In this document: positions 44,419-53,070 of the stretch, in pieces | Layout of the letters: each line of letters starts with the position of its first letter | Position numbering within the stretch: the stretch's first letter is position 1 | From: an uncultured Microbulbifer sp. | GTDB taxonomy: Bacteria; Pseudomonadota; Gammaproteobacteria; Pseudomonadales; Cellvibrionaceae | Reading direction: 5' to 3' | Length of the DNA stretch: 64,000 nt | Assembly: GCF_947504145.1 (NCBI RefSeq) | Contig: NZ_CANNGQ010000001.1 | Coordinates: 496,001-560,000 of the forward strand | Notes under the pieces: generated by a model | The model's input: only the letters and a program-made list of their open reading frames with translations | The model's database searches: none | Told to the model about the DNA's origin: nothing | Translations under genes and position numbers: made by a program

Positions 44419-45408
44419 TCAGACCTCTTCGACTTCCGCCGCCAGCTGCTGGTCGCGCTCTGTCTGAGTCGCGCGCGCGACAATTTCGTCGACACTGGCG
44501 GTATCCGTATTCAGCCCACCGAAAGCGGTCAGCAGATCCTTGATCAGTGCAGAGATTTCAAGCGTCATGACTGAGAATTCAATATCGAAGCGCTGGGCAG
44601 CGTCCTCTGCATCGGTATTATCGGCTTTCTCGGTGACAGCATCGCTGAACTTCAGGCGCTTGATGGAGAGCTGGTCATCCACCATCAGTTCGACACCCTC
44701 GCGCCACACGAGACCGAGCTTGTGGACTTGCATGCCCGCCAACAGGTGGTTGTGTATTTCTTCTGCACACAGGTCCTGGTTTTTACAGCGAATCACGCTG
44801 CCGGACTCCTGTGGGTCGCGCAGCTCACATTCATGGCCGAACTCAAAGTTGGCGGGGGCTTCCGGCGCGGTGAGCCAGTGGGTCATGGACTGCTGGGGTA
44901 TATTTTTTGCGGTCAGCGGCACCACAGAAAGGCTGCTGATCGCCTCGCGCAGGTTCTCCAGCAGCTCTTCCGCCGCCTTGGCAGAGGACGCGTTGACCAC
45001 AATCCAGCCGTCTTTCGGGTCGATGTAGGCAAATTGCAGGCGTGAGCGGGCGAAGGCCTTGGGGCGCATCTCCAGTAGCACCTCGTCCTTCAGGTTCTGC
45101 CGCTCTTTGCGACCCACGCTGCGGGCTTCCTTCTCCGCAATGGCCAGGGCCATTTCCTCGACTTTCTCATTCACCACCGCTGCAGGAATAACCTTTTCCT
45201 GCTTCTTCGCGCAGACCATCAGGTAGCCATTGGCGGCGTGCACCAGCTCGCTGCCGTGGCGGCCGAGGGGCGGCACCCAGCCGTAGCGGGCCATATCCTG
45301 GCTGCCGCACGGAGCGAAGGTATCCGGCTCCAGAAGTTCGTTCAGTTTTTCGGCGGACAGTGAGAATTCGCGGGTGAGGCGGTAAACACGCAGGTTCTTA
45401 AACCACAT
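44419..45408 (-). CDS. rdgC: Recombination-associated protein RdgC
   Basis: A 329-residue RdgC, somewhat longer than the roughly 303-residue E. coli protein. It starts 'MWFKNLRVYRLTREF' and has the family segments 'GWVPPLGRHGSELVHAANGY', 'FAYIDPKDGWIVVNASSAKAAEELL' and 'LLAGMQVHKLGLVWREGVELMVDD'. RdgC forms a ring dimer on DNA and restrains RecA. The extra length is a charged C-terminal extension after 'LKDLLTAFGG'-like residues. It is on the minus strand with the DUF4136 gene 78 bases downstream. Confidence 0.94.
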   Translation of the reverse strand: MWFKNLRVYRLTREFSLSAEKLNELLEPDTFAPCGSQDMARYGWVPPLGRHGSELVHAANGYLMVCAKKQEKVIPAAVVNEKVEEMALAIAEKEARSVGRKERQNLKDEVLLEMRPKAFARSRLQFAYIDPKDGWIVVNASSAKAAEELLENLREAISSLSVVPLTAKNIPQQSMTHWLTAPEAPANFEFGHECELRDPQESGSVIRCKNQDLCAEEIHNHLLAGMQVHKLGLVWREGVELMVDDQLSIKRLKFSDAVTEKADNTDAEDAAQRFDIEFSVMTLEISALIKDLLTAFGGLNTDTASVDEIVARATQTERDQQLAAEVEEV

Positions 45409-45539
45409 ACAGCAGGCCAGTCGTCGGTTTGGAAATTGGGTCGCGCATTATGCGATGTATGCCAGGGGGGAGCCAGTCAAACTCGGGACTGGTCGTTCCT
45501 CATCAGTCTCACTGATGGTGGAGAGGCTGTGCATTATTT

Positions 45540-45851
45540 CTACAGGTTCAGACTGCCCTTCTCGTTTTGTGCATACACCGTGTAGGGCAGGGCGATGGTG
45601 TCGGTCGCGGCGGAAAACACGCTGTCGACCAGGTAAATACCTACCATGGGGCTGAAATAGATCGAGCTGCCATTGGAGTTCAATTTGCACATGTTGTAGG
45701 CAACGCCACTGTAGACCCGGGGCACGCTCACGCATCCCGAGTTCTGCCGTTTCAGGGTGCTGGCGATCTCGGAGTCGGAATTGGTTAGTGTGGTGACTGT
45801 GCCACAGCCTGACAGCACGGCGAGGGTGAGCAAAACAAGAAAATATTTCAT
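45540..45851 (-). CDS. YceK/YidQ-like small lipoprotein
   Basis: A 103-residue lipoprotein with lipobox LSGC at residues 13-16. 'SGCGTVTTL', 'VPRVYSGVAYNMCKLN' and the ending 'VDSVFSAATDTIALPYTVYAQ' match the YceK/YidQ (DUF1375) family of small outer-membrane lipoproteins of unknown function. The gene lies alone between rdgC and the HAD phosphatase, in a stretch that looks less GC-rich than its surroundings. Confidence 0.8.
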   Translation of the reverse strand: MKYFLVLLTLAVLSGCGTVTTLTNSDSEIASTLKRQNSGCVSVPRVYSGVAYNMCKLNSNGSSIYFSPMVGIYLVDSVFSAATDTIALPYTVYAQNEKGSLNL

Positions 45852-45893
45852 ACAAGTTCCTATTTATTGGTATCTGGCTATCGGAGTATGGAA

Positions 45894-46532
45894 TTAAAAA
45901 ATATTAAGGATTTCCGAGGGTTTTTCAAAAAGGTACGCCGGGGTGTATTCATTGAGTTCGGCCCTGGACCCGTAACCCCAAAGTACACCGGCGCTGGGCA
46001 ATTTGTTTTTCGCAGCGGCGGACAGGTCAAAATGGCGATCACCAATCATCAGCGCCCGCGAAGATATGGTGTTGCTTTCGAGCAGCCCATGTAACTGTTG
46101 CCATTTTGCAATGCCTACATCGCCACCGCTGACAAATTCGAAATAGTGATGCAGGTCAAACTGCTTGAGGATTCGCTCGGCAAAGTCGGCGCGCTTGGAT
46201 GTGCACACACCGAGGCGGATGCCTTCGATCTGGCTGAGGTGTTGCAGCGTATCGGTAATACCGGGGTAGAGCCTGTTTTCGGCGTAGCCGGTTTCCCCGT
46301 AGCGCTCCCGGTATTTATCCACCATTGCGCGTACATGGGTGCTGTCTTCAGAGCCCGTGAGGTGAGCCAGGGTGACTTCCAGTGGAGGGCCAATATGCTG
46401 GGTCAATTCGGCAGCGGCGCGGGGTGGGTAGTTGTGTGAGGTCAGCGCATGGTTCATAGAGTTCACAAAGCCATCCGCGGGATCACTCAGGGTGCCGTCC
46501 AGGTCAAATAGTAGCCACTCGTACTGGCTCAT
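45894..46532 (-). CDS. HAD-family hydrolase (phosphoglycolate-phosphatase-like)
   Basis: A 212-residue HAD-IA enzyme. Motif I is D10-L-D12-G-T-L, motif II Thr/Ser lies in 'GVCTSKRADF', and motif IV is 'MIGDRHFDLSAA'. A helical cap (about residues 18-85) resembles the phosphoglycolate/5'-nucleotidase subgroup. Substrate is not evident. It is 41 bases downstream of the YbaK gene on the same strand, suggesting one transcript. Confidence 0.88.
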   Translation of the reverse strand: MSQYEWLLFDLDGTLSDPADGFVNSMNHALTSHNYPPRAAAELTQHIGPPLEVTLAHLTGSEDSTHVRAMVDKYRERYGETGYAENRLYPGITDTLQHLSQIEGIRLGVCTSKRADFAERILKQFDLHHYFEFVSGGDVGIAKWQQLHGLLESNTISSRALMIGDRHFDLSAAAKNKLPSAGVLWGYGSRAELNEYTPAYLFEKPSEILNIF

Positions 46533-46573
46533 GCCTCACTCCTCTTCGTATTGTTTTCAGTTTCGTCAGTCGC

Positions 46574-47044
46574 TTATTCAGCAGCCAAGGGTGCAAATTT
46601 GCCTCGGGTAAGTTGCAGAAGATCCTGCGGGGTCAGTTCAATCTCCAGCCCACGCCGGCCGGCACTGACATAGATGGTGGCTTCGGATTCCGCCGAGTTG
46701 TGGAGGAAAGTGGGTAACGACTTTTTTTGCCCCAGAGGACTTACGCCCCCGAGTACATAGCCTGAAGAGCGCATCACCGCATTCTTCTCCGCCATCTCTG
46801 CTTTCTTTGCGCCCGCTGCCCTGGCCACCAGTTTCATGCTGAGTTGCTGCTCGACGGGCAATACGGCGACGGCGAGAGATTTTCCATCCAGCGAGACTAC
46901 CAAAGTTTTGAATACTTGTTGTGGCGCCAAACCGAGTTTTTCGGCAGCCTCCAGCCCATAGGATTCGGCCGCAGGATCGTGGGAATATTCGTGAATCTGA
47001 AATTTTACTTTCGCTTTTTCAGCGGCTTTGATTGCGGGTGTCAT
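46574..47044 (-). CDS. ybaK: Cys-tRNA(Pro)/Cys-tRNA(Cys) deacylase YbaK/EbsC
   Basis: A 156-residue YbaK-domain protein. Family landmarks are 'MTPAIKAAEKAKVKFQIHEYSHDP', 'LGLAPQQVFKTLVVSLDGKSLAVAVLPVEQQL', 'GYVLGGVSPLGQKKSLPTFL' and 'VSAGRRGLEIELTP'. It hydrolyses Cys mischarged on tRNA-Pro as a trans-editing factor. Position and length are normal. Confidence 0.93.
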   Translation of the reverse strand: MTPAIKAAEKAKVKFQIHEYSHDPAAESYGLEAAEKLGLAPQQVFKTLVVSLDGKSLAVAVLPVEQQLSMKLVARAAGAKKAEMAEKNAVMRSSGYVLGGVSPLGQKKSLPTFLHNSAESEATIYVSAGRRGLEIELTPQDLLQLTRGKFAPLAAE

Positions 47045-47097
47045 GGCGCTTTCAGTTGGTTATGTTTCTGCCATTCTGTCTTTATTTCTACATGAAT

Positions 47098-47121
47098 ACA
47101 AAACCCGACACGGTGGTCGGG
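47098..47121 (-). terminator. Terminator downstream of the small barrel-like protein gene
   Basis: On the minus strand CCCGAC (47121-47116) pairs with GTCGGG (47109-47104) around a six-base loop, followed by TTTTG. It would end the transcript of the gene at 47155-47673. Confidence 0.7.
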
Positions 47122-47154
47122 CTTAGAGGCAAAAATTGAGAGCAGTATAATTGT

Positions 47155-47673
47155 CTAGAATTGATACCCCAGGTGGACACCGACCGCGGTACCGTTTCTA
47201 AACTCGCTTCTCACATTATCCTTGCGATAGAGCTTTCCTAGGTTGGCGCCTGCCACAAAACCGGACTGATGGATTCCACTGAAATAATAACTGTAGGATC
47301 CGAACAGGCCATATTCGAAGCCATCCTTTTTTTCCGTGGCCTCTTCCAGGCCAGCGTACCCAGCCTGATAGTAGGCTCCCCTTCCATCTTCTGTACTTGT
47401 TCTCAGAGCGAGACCGAATGTCTGCTTTTCGGTTAATGCATGCTCCCAACCCAATGTAAGCCCGTATTCATCGGGATAGTCGCTTTCAAAGAAATCAGCG
47501 CGACCGGCGCCAATATAGAACTTATCGGACTCGCCGCTTAGTGAATACTGCAGACCGGCCACACCACCGTATTGGGTGCCTAGTCCCAATCCGAATTTCG
47601 AATCAAACTGCGTGCCAAAGTCGGCCAATGCCGTGCTCGGAGCAAGTAACGCGGCGATAAAGAGCTTTTTCAT
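47155..47673 (-). CDS. Small outer-membrane beta-barrel-like protein, family not recognised
   Basis: A 172-residue exported protein with a signal peptide ending at residue 17-18 (STALA/D). The rest alternates hydrophobic and polar residues in about eight short Gly/Tyr/Phe-rich strands ('FGLGLGTQYGGVAGLQYSL', 'YGLTLGWEHALTEKQTFGLALRTS', 'YGLFGSYSYYFSG'). It ends '...GVHLGYQF', and a C-terminal Phe is the usual signal for outer-membrane insertion. A GAGGACG site precedes the ATG. I do not recognise a named family. It is monocistronic with its own terminator. Confidence 0.72.
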   Translation of the reverse strand: MKKLFIAALLAPSTALADFGTQFDSKFGLGLGTQYGGVAGLQYSLSGESDKFYIGAGRADFFESDYPDEYGLTLGWEHALTEKQTFGLALRTSTEDGRGAYYQAGYAGLEEATEKKDGFEYGLFGSYSYYFSGIHQSGFVAGANLGKLYRKDNVRSEFRNGTAVGVHLGYQF

Positions 47674-47867
47674 TCTACGTCCTCTGTAAACGGTACAGCT
47701 CTGACGGGTTGTTTTTTAGATTGTTCAATGAAAAATGAAAAATTCTGCTCAATCGGCCGGAAAAAACAGAACTTCCTGTCTGTCCTGTCAGTTAAAATAA
47801 GCTGCGATACTGTGAATGAAAATAGCGAGCGCCACTGAATCTCTCACCGGCGCCCCCTTTGTTGGAT

Positions 47868-49337
47868 TTAGCGTGGGATCGCGGCAACCACTTTCACAAA
47901 GTAGTCCCAGAAGTTCGCCACACTCTGAATATGCACGCGCTCTTCCGGTGAGTGGGCGCGGCGTATGGTGGGGCCGAAGGACACCATATCCCAGTTGGGG
48001 TAGGGCTTGGCCAGCAGGCCGCATTCGAGACCGGCGTGGATGACTTTGACTTCCGGCTCCTTGCCTTCCATTTCCTTGTAGACGTCTTTCATCAGCGCCA
48101 GCAGTGGCGACTGCATATTGGGTGTCCAGCCCGGGTAGGCGTTGTCGAGGCTGGCTTCGGCGCCGGCCAGTTGGAATGCCGCGGCAACATTCAGGCCGTG
48201 TTCGTCGCGGGCGCTATCGGACAGGCTGCGTACCAGGCACTGGATACGGATATGAGGAGTGCCGCTTTCGCTCGTTTCAGTGACGACGCGGGCGAGGTTG
48301 TTGGAGGTGTCGGCAATACCCTCCAGCGCGGTGCTCATGCGCTCAACGCCATTTGGGCAGCAGCGGATGGTGCGAATCAGTTTTTCCTGGGTAGTTGCGT
48401 CCATCACCGTTGCGGGGGCATCGGCGGCTTCCAGGGCGATATCCAGCTTCGGTTCGTTGTCCAGCTCGGCTTTGATGACGGCACTTGAACTTTGGGTGAG
48501 TTCTTCAAATTGAGCAGCCTTTTCTGCGGGCACGGCCACCACGGTGAAGGATTCGCGGGGAATGGCGTTGCGCAGGCTGCCGCCGTCCAGGCTGGCGATA
48601 CGCAGCTCCGGGATCTGTTGCAGGGCGGTATCGATAATACGATTGGCAATTTTATTGGCGTTGCCGCGGCCCTTGTCGATATCCAAACCGGAGTGACCGC
48701 CGCGCAGGCCGCGCACGCTCAGCTTGAATGCCTTGTAACCTGCCGGCAGTGATTCAGCGGTGTAGGGCAGAGATACATTGACGTCGACACCGCCGGCACA
48801 GCCCACATACAGCTCACCTTCGTCTTCGGTATCCAGGTTCAGTAGCAGGTCTGCTTCAAAGTGGCCCGGTTGCAGGTGCTTGGCACCGGTCATGCCCGCT
48901 TCTTCGTCGATGGTCAGCAGGGCTTCCAGCGCGGGGTGCGGGATATCGGTGGATTCGAACAGGGCGAGGATTGCCGCCACACCGATACCGTTATCCGCGC
49001 CGAGGGTGGTGCCTTCAGCGGTGACCCATTCGCCGTCCACATAGGGCTTGATGGAATCGGTAAGGAAGTCGTGCTCAGTGTCGGCATTTTTCTGCGGCAC
49101 CATATCCACATGGCTTTGCATGGCCAGGGTTTTGCGGTCTTCCATGCCCGGGGTAGCGGGCTTCTTGATGATGATATTGCCGATCTGATCCAGCTTGACG
49201 TCGAGGCCACGATTTTTGGCGAAATCGACGATGTAGGCCACCACCTGGTCTTCGTGTTTGGACGGGCGTGGAATCTCGCACAGTTTGGCGAAATGTTTCC
49301 ACAGTGGTGTGGGGGTCAGATCTGCAATGGTCGACAT
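47868..49337 (-). CDS. pepD: Aminoacyl-histidine dipeptidase PepD (M20)
   Basis: A 489-residue M20C peptidase. Metal ligands are His-76 and Asp-78 ('SHVDM'), Asp in 'LGADNGIGV', the Glu-Glu pair in 'TIDEEAGMTGA', and the late His in 'IHAGLECG'. A dimerisation (lid) domain lies in the middle. It cleaves Xaa-His dipeptides such as carnosine and other dipeptides in the cytoplasm. It lies 104 bases downstream of rnb on the minus strand. Confidence 0.96.
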   Translation of the reverse strand: MSTIADLTPTPLWKHFAKLCEIPRPSKHEDQVVAYIVDFAKNRGLDVKLDQIGNIIIKKPATPGMEDRKTLAMQSHVDMVPQKNADTEHDFLTDSIKPYVDGEWVTAEGTTLGADNGIGVAAILALFESTDIPHPALEALLTIDEEAGMTGAKHLQPGHFEADLLLNLDTEDEGELYVGCAGGVDVNVSLPYTAESLPAGYKAFKLSVRGLRGGHSGLDIDKGRGNANKIANRIIDTALQQIPELRIASLDGGSLRNAIPRESFTVVAVPAEKAAQFEELTQSSSAVIKAELDNEPKLDIALEAADAPATVMDATTQEKLIRTIRCCPNGVERMSTALEGIADTSNNLARVVTETSESGTPHIRIQCLVRSLSDSARDEHGLNVAAAFQLAGAEASLDNAYPGWTPNMQSPLLALMKDVYKEMEGKEPEVKVIHAGLECGLLAKPYPNWDMVSFGPTIRRAHSPEERVHIQSVANFWDYFVKVVAAIPR

Positions 49338-49441
49338 ACAATTTCCTTTATACGAGGCCTCGGTTGGGGCCGGTGGCGGCCGCGGGCTTGTGGCCCGCGG
49401 CTGGAAGTTTAGTCTTTAGATAGGGAAGGGAGGAGGTGGCG

Positions 49442-51403
49442 CTATTCGGCTGCCGCTACTTCAGTGACCAGCTCCAGCGCGATGCGGCGCTTGTCGATAT
49501 CCACGGCAGCGATTTTTACCGGTACTTGCTGGTCCAGCTGGAAGCTTTCTTCGCCGCGGGTAATGCGCAGGCGCTTACCGTCAAATTCAAACGGGTTCTT
49601 CTTGCTATTGAAGCGCACGAAACCGTTGATGCCGAAGTCATCCAGGCGGACGCCGATACCGGCACCGTTCACCAGGGTGATGGTGCCAGTAAAGCTTTCG
49701 CCGGTTTTGGCTTCCAGGAACTGGCAATACAGCCATTGTTGCAGTGCACGATCTGCCTGGCGGCCGGTACTGACACTCTGTTGCAAGGCTTCACCCTGGG
49801 CATCATCGATGACAGGGACACTTTCTTGCTGCAGGGCGGCACGTAATACGCGGTGGTTGTGCAGGTCGTTGAACTTGCGGATAGGCGAAGTCACCGTGGC
49901 GTAGCGACTGAGGCCCAGCCCGAGGTGCGGCGCCGCTTTGTTGCTCAGCTCACCCGGGCGCAACATCCGCTTCAGCACCGCCAGCACGTTGTGCATTTCC
50001 GCATCGCTGTGGGCTTCCAGCTCTTTTACCAGTTTCAGGTAAGTGTCCAGCTGGTGCAGGTCCTGTTCGGCGTATTCCGGCAGAACTTCTTTCAGCAGGT
50101 TGCGGATTTCTGCCATGCGCTCATCGCGGAAGCCCAGGTGAATGGAGAAGCAGCCACCACCCAGTTCGGCGAGCTTTTCGCCGGCACTGGTGTTGGCTGC
50201 CAGCATTGCCTCTTCAACCATACGCTGGGCTGCGGTGCGTTGCTGTTTTTCAATGCGCTCGATCTTGCGCTGATCATTCAGAATCAGGTCGTAGTCCGGG
50301 CGGTCTTCCATAACCAGCGAATGGCCGGCGCGGTATTCTGCACGGACTTTGCTCAGGGCATCCAGGCGGCGGAGGCTGTCGTGCTGGTCGGCGGGTACCG
50401 CGCTGTCGTCGCCGTCGATAAACTGGGCGACCTGCGCGTAGCTGAGTTTGTGCTGGGAACGGATGGCAGCAAACTCGTATTCGAAGCCATTTAGAGCGCC
50501 GTCTTTACCTACTTCTATATGCATCACCAGTACCGGACGCAATTCGCCGGCAATCAGCGAGAAGCTGTTCTCACAGAGGGTTGCCGGCAGCATGGGCAGT
50601 GTTTCACCGGCCAGGTAGACACTATTGGCGCGTGTCTGGGCCTCCTTGTCCAGCGGGGAGCCGGCATCGATCAGGCTGGAGGGGTCGGCCACGGCGATGT
50701 GCAGGGTCCAGCCCTTGTCGGATTCAGAGCCAGAGTCGGTGACGGCAAGGGCGTCATCCATATCCCGGGTGGTTTCCGCGTCGATGGTGACAAAGCCCAG
50801 ATCTGAAAGGTCTTTGCGTTCGCCACAGAGTGCTTCCAGCTTTTCCGGAATGGTGGCTGCCTGTTCCAGTGCCGCCTTGCCGAACTGGTTCTGCAGGCGG
50901 TACTGGGCCACTACAAAGGCGTGCTCGATACCAGCCATCTCCGGTTTGCCGATCACAGTCTCCACTTTTGCCTGGGACTTCCCGTCCTTGAACGGGTGGC
51001 GGGTCACGCTGCAGGCGATGAACTCACCGGGCTGCGCTTTGCCGCGAGCGCGCGGAGGCAGAAAAATCCAGCGGGACAGGCCGTGCTCGCTGGGCTGAAC
51101 GAAATGTCCCTGGCCGCGCTGGACGTACTGCCCCACCAGATACTTGAGCTCCGATTCGACCAGCTGATCCAGCTCGGCAGAGAGTTTGCCCTTGTCTTCT
51201 TCGGTGAGGCTCACACGCACCCGGTCTCCGGGGAATACGCGGTCCATCTCGGAAGGAGGCAGAAACGCCTCGCGCCCATCGTCCAGCACCACAAATCCGA
51301 ATTTTCCATTGCTACCGCGCACGCGCCCCTCGGCGAATTCCTTGGTAGAACGGATATCGGTTTTCAGCTGGTTCAACTGTTGAAGGGCATCGGCATTGAG
51401 CAT
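49442..51403 (-). CDS. rnb: Exoribonuclease II
   Basis: A 653-residue RNase II. N-terminal cold-shock domains have 'GSNGKFGFVVLDDGREAFLPP'. The RNB catalytic domain has the metal-binding aspartates 208, 214, 216 and 217 in 'TIDAETTRDMDDAL'. A C-terminal S1 domain is present ('SFTGTITLVNGAGIGVRLDD'). It degrades single-stranded RNA 3' to 5'. It lacks the extra N-terminal helix-turn-helix and Lys-rich tail of RNase R, which supports the RNase II call. Confidence 0.93.
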   Translation of the reverse strand: MLNADALQQLNQLKTDIRSTKEFAEGRVRGSNGKFGFVVLDDGREAFLPPSEMDRVFPGDRVRVSLTEEDKGKLSAELDQLVESELKYLVGQYVQRGQGHFVQPSEHGLSRWIFLPPRARGKAQPGEFIACSVTRHPFKDGKSQAKVETVIGKPEMAGIEHAFVVAQYRLQNQFGKAALEQAATIPEKLEALCGERKDLSDLGFVTIDAETTRDMDDALAVTDSGSESDKGWTLHIAVADPSSLIDAGSPLDKEAQTRANSVYLAGETLPMLPATLCENSFSLIAGELRPVLVMHIEVGKDGALNGFEYEFAAIRSQHKLSYAQVAQFIDGDDSAVPADQHDSLRRLDALSKVRAEYRAGHSLVMEDRPDYDLILNDQRKIERIEKQQRTAAQRMVEEAMLAANTSAGEKLAELGGGCFSIHLGFRDERMAEIRNLLKEVLPEYAEQDLHQLDTYLKLVKELEAHSDAEMHNVLAVLKRMLRPGELSNKAAPHLGLGLSRYATVTSPIRKFNDLHNHRVLRAALQQESVPVIDDAQGEALQQSVSTGRQADRALQQWLYCQFLEAKTGESFTGTITLVNGAGIGVRLDDFGINGFVRFNSKKNPFEFDGKRLRITRGEESFQLDQQVPVKIAAVDIDKRRIALELVTEVAAAE

Positions 51404-51775
51404 GGAAGGATCTCTGTCACTCGGGGTAGGTCGGTTAGGGCGCGGATTCTACCAGACCGACGGTGACAGGCCAGCGGGGACAGCCCCCGGATGTGAAGGT
51501 GCCTGCCGGATTGCGCGGGCCAGTCAGTCGCCAGCGGTTAGTACAATAAGTGACCAGTGCGCCGATTTGGTTATTGCAGGTGTTTTCATCCTAAAAATAT
51601 CAAATATAAGGGATGTGTTTTATGTTTTTGTGCCGGTTTCGGCAAAATTTGCAATGTCCCTAAGTCCCCGGTGGCTATATTCTTAGGGGCCTACAATAAA
51701 GCACGGTCGCGGACAGAGCTGACACAATCGGCCGAGTCTGGCACCGCCGTAAACCGGCCTCCGGAGAGGATTTTT
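51404..51775. other. Gene-free stretch between rnb and leucine dehydrogenase
   Basis: This divergent control region carries an AT-rich segment around 51590-51640, the inverted repeat CCCTAAG (51658-51664)/CTTAGGG (51682-51688), and a TACAAT -10-like hexamer at 51692-51697. A GGAGAGGA ribosome site (51762-51769) precedes the leucine dehydrogenase start. I see no gene in it, although the downstream frame is open back to 51557. Confidence 0.55.
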
Positions 51776-52864
51776 ATGAGCGTTTTTTCCCATCCTGCCT
51801 ACGATAACCACGAAGAAGTTGCCTTTTATCACGACGCCAAGAGCGGCTTGAAGGCCATTATCGCGGTACACAATACCAATCTTGGTCCGGCACTGGGTGG
51901 CTGTCGCATGTGGCCCTACGCCGACGACGCTGAAGCCCTCAACGACGTACTGCGCCTCTCCCGCGGTATGACCTACAAGTCTGCGATGGCCGGCCTCAAG
52001 CTGGGCGGTGGCAAGTCCGTAATCATTGGCGATCCGCGCAAACAGAAGACACCAGAGCTTTTGCGTGCGATGGGCGATTTTCTGAATACTCTCGGCGGCC
52101 GCTACATCACCGCGGAAGACTCCGGCACCAGTGTTGCCGATATGAAAATCATTGCCGAACGCAGCCAGTTCGTCTCGGGTGTGATTGCCGGCCAGGAACA
52201 CGGTGGTGATCCCTCTCCATCCACCGCTTACGGTGTGTACGTGGGCCTCAAAGCTGCTGTGGCGCACCGCTGGGGCCGCACCGATCTGAACGGGCTGAAA
52301 GTCTCCATTCAGGGTGTGGGCAACGTGGGCTTCCGCCTCGGTAAATTGCTAAAAGACGCGGGTGCAGAACTTTTCGTAACGGATATTTTCCAGGACAACG
52401 TGGACCGCGCCGTGAATGAGCTGGGTGCCACCGCTGTTGGCGCCGACGAAATTTTTGACCTGGATGTGGACCTGTTTGCCCCTTGCGCATTGGGCGCCAT
52501 CCTCAATGACAACACCATTGACCGTCTGAAGGTCGGCGCTATTGCCGGTGCTTCCAACAATCAGCTGGCGGAAGAGCGCCACGCGCAGGTACTGAAAGAT
52601 AAGGGCATCCTCTATGCCCCGGACTATGTGATCAATGCCGGTGGCATCATCGACGTCTACTACCAGCAAATGGGTCTGGAATTGGGCGAATACAATGCCC
52701 AGCAGGTGAAGGCCCATATCGATACCATCGGTACCACCATGGAAGAAGTTTTCCAGCGCGCCGACGAATCTGGCGAAACCACCGCCCACGTTGCGGACCG
52801 CATCGCGGAAGAGCGCTTTGGCCACACAGATGCGCTGAATGGCACCGACTCTGCGGCAGCCTGA
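51776..52864 (+). CDS. ldh: Leucine (branched-chain amino acid) dehydrogenase
   Basis: A 362-residue Glu/Leu/Phe/Val dehydrogenase. Substrate-binding and catalytic lysines 68 and 80 lie in 'GMTYKSAMAGLKLGGGKSV', the catalytic Asp is in 'TAEDSGTSVADM', and the NAD fold is 'SIQGVGNVGFRLGKLL'. It deaminates leucine, valine and isoleucine to keto acids, feeding branched-chain catabolism. ATG 51776 is set by a strong GGAGAGGA site. A near-perfect terminator follows. Confidence 0.94.
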   Translation: MSVFSHPAYDNHEEVAFYHDAKSGLKAIIAVHNTNLGPALGGCRMWPYADDAEALNDVLRLSRGMTYKSAMAGLKLGGGKSVIIGDPRKQKTPELLRAMGDFLNTLGGRYITAEDSGTSVADMKIIAERSQFVSGVIAGQEHGGDPSPSTAYGVYVGLKAAVAHRWGRTDLNGLKVSIQGVGNVGFRLGKLLKDAGAELFVTDIFQDNVDRAVNELGATAVGADEIFDLDVDLFAPCALGAILNDNTIDRLKVGAIAGASNNQLAEERHAQVLKDKGILYAPDYVINAGGIIDVYYQQMGLELGEYNAQQVKAHIDTIGTTMEEVFQRADESGETTAHVADRIAEERFGHTDALNGTDSAAA

Positions 52865-52951
52865 ACGGATGAGAAAGGCCGTATAAATTGACGGTTTACC
52901 CGTTAACCAGTTTTCCCTGACGACGACATCGTCTCTCTGTGAAGTATCTTT

Positions 52952-52978
52952 CGGGCGCCACGGCGCCCGTTTTTTTTG
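52952..52978 (+). terminator. Terminator after leucine dehydrogenase
   Basis: CGGGCGCC (52952-52959) pairs with GGCGCCCG (52962-52969) over a two-base loop, followed by eight or nine T residues. Confidence 0.92.
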
Positions 52979-53070
52979 CCTACACTTTGCTGCATTGTGC
53001 GGACGTAAAATCGGGATTTTAAGATTTTCCGGGCCGGGATTTCGGGGTCGAGAAAAGAGACACAGGATAA

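Noticed and set aside
51557-51775. N-terminal extension of leucine dehydrogenase
   Set aside because: The strong GGAGAGGA site and family alignment place the start at 51776.
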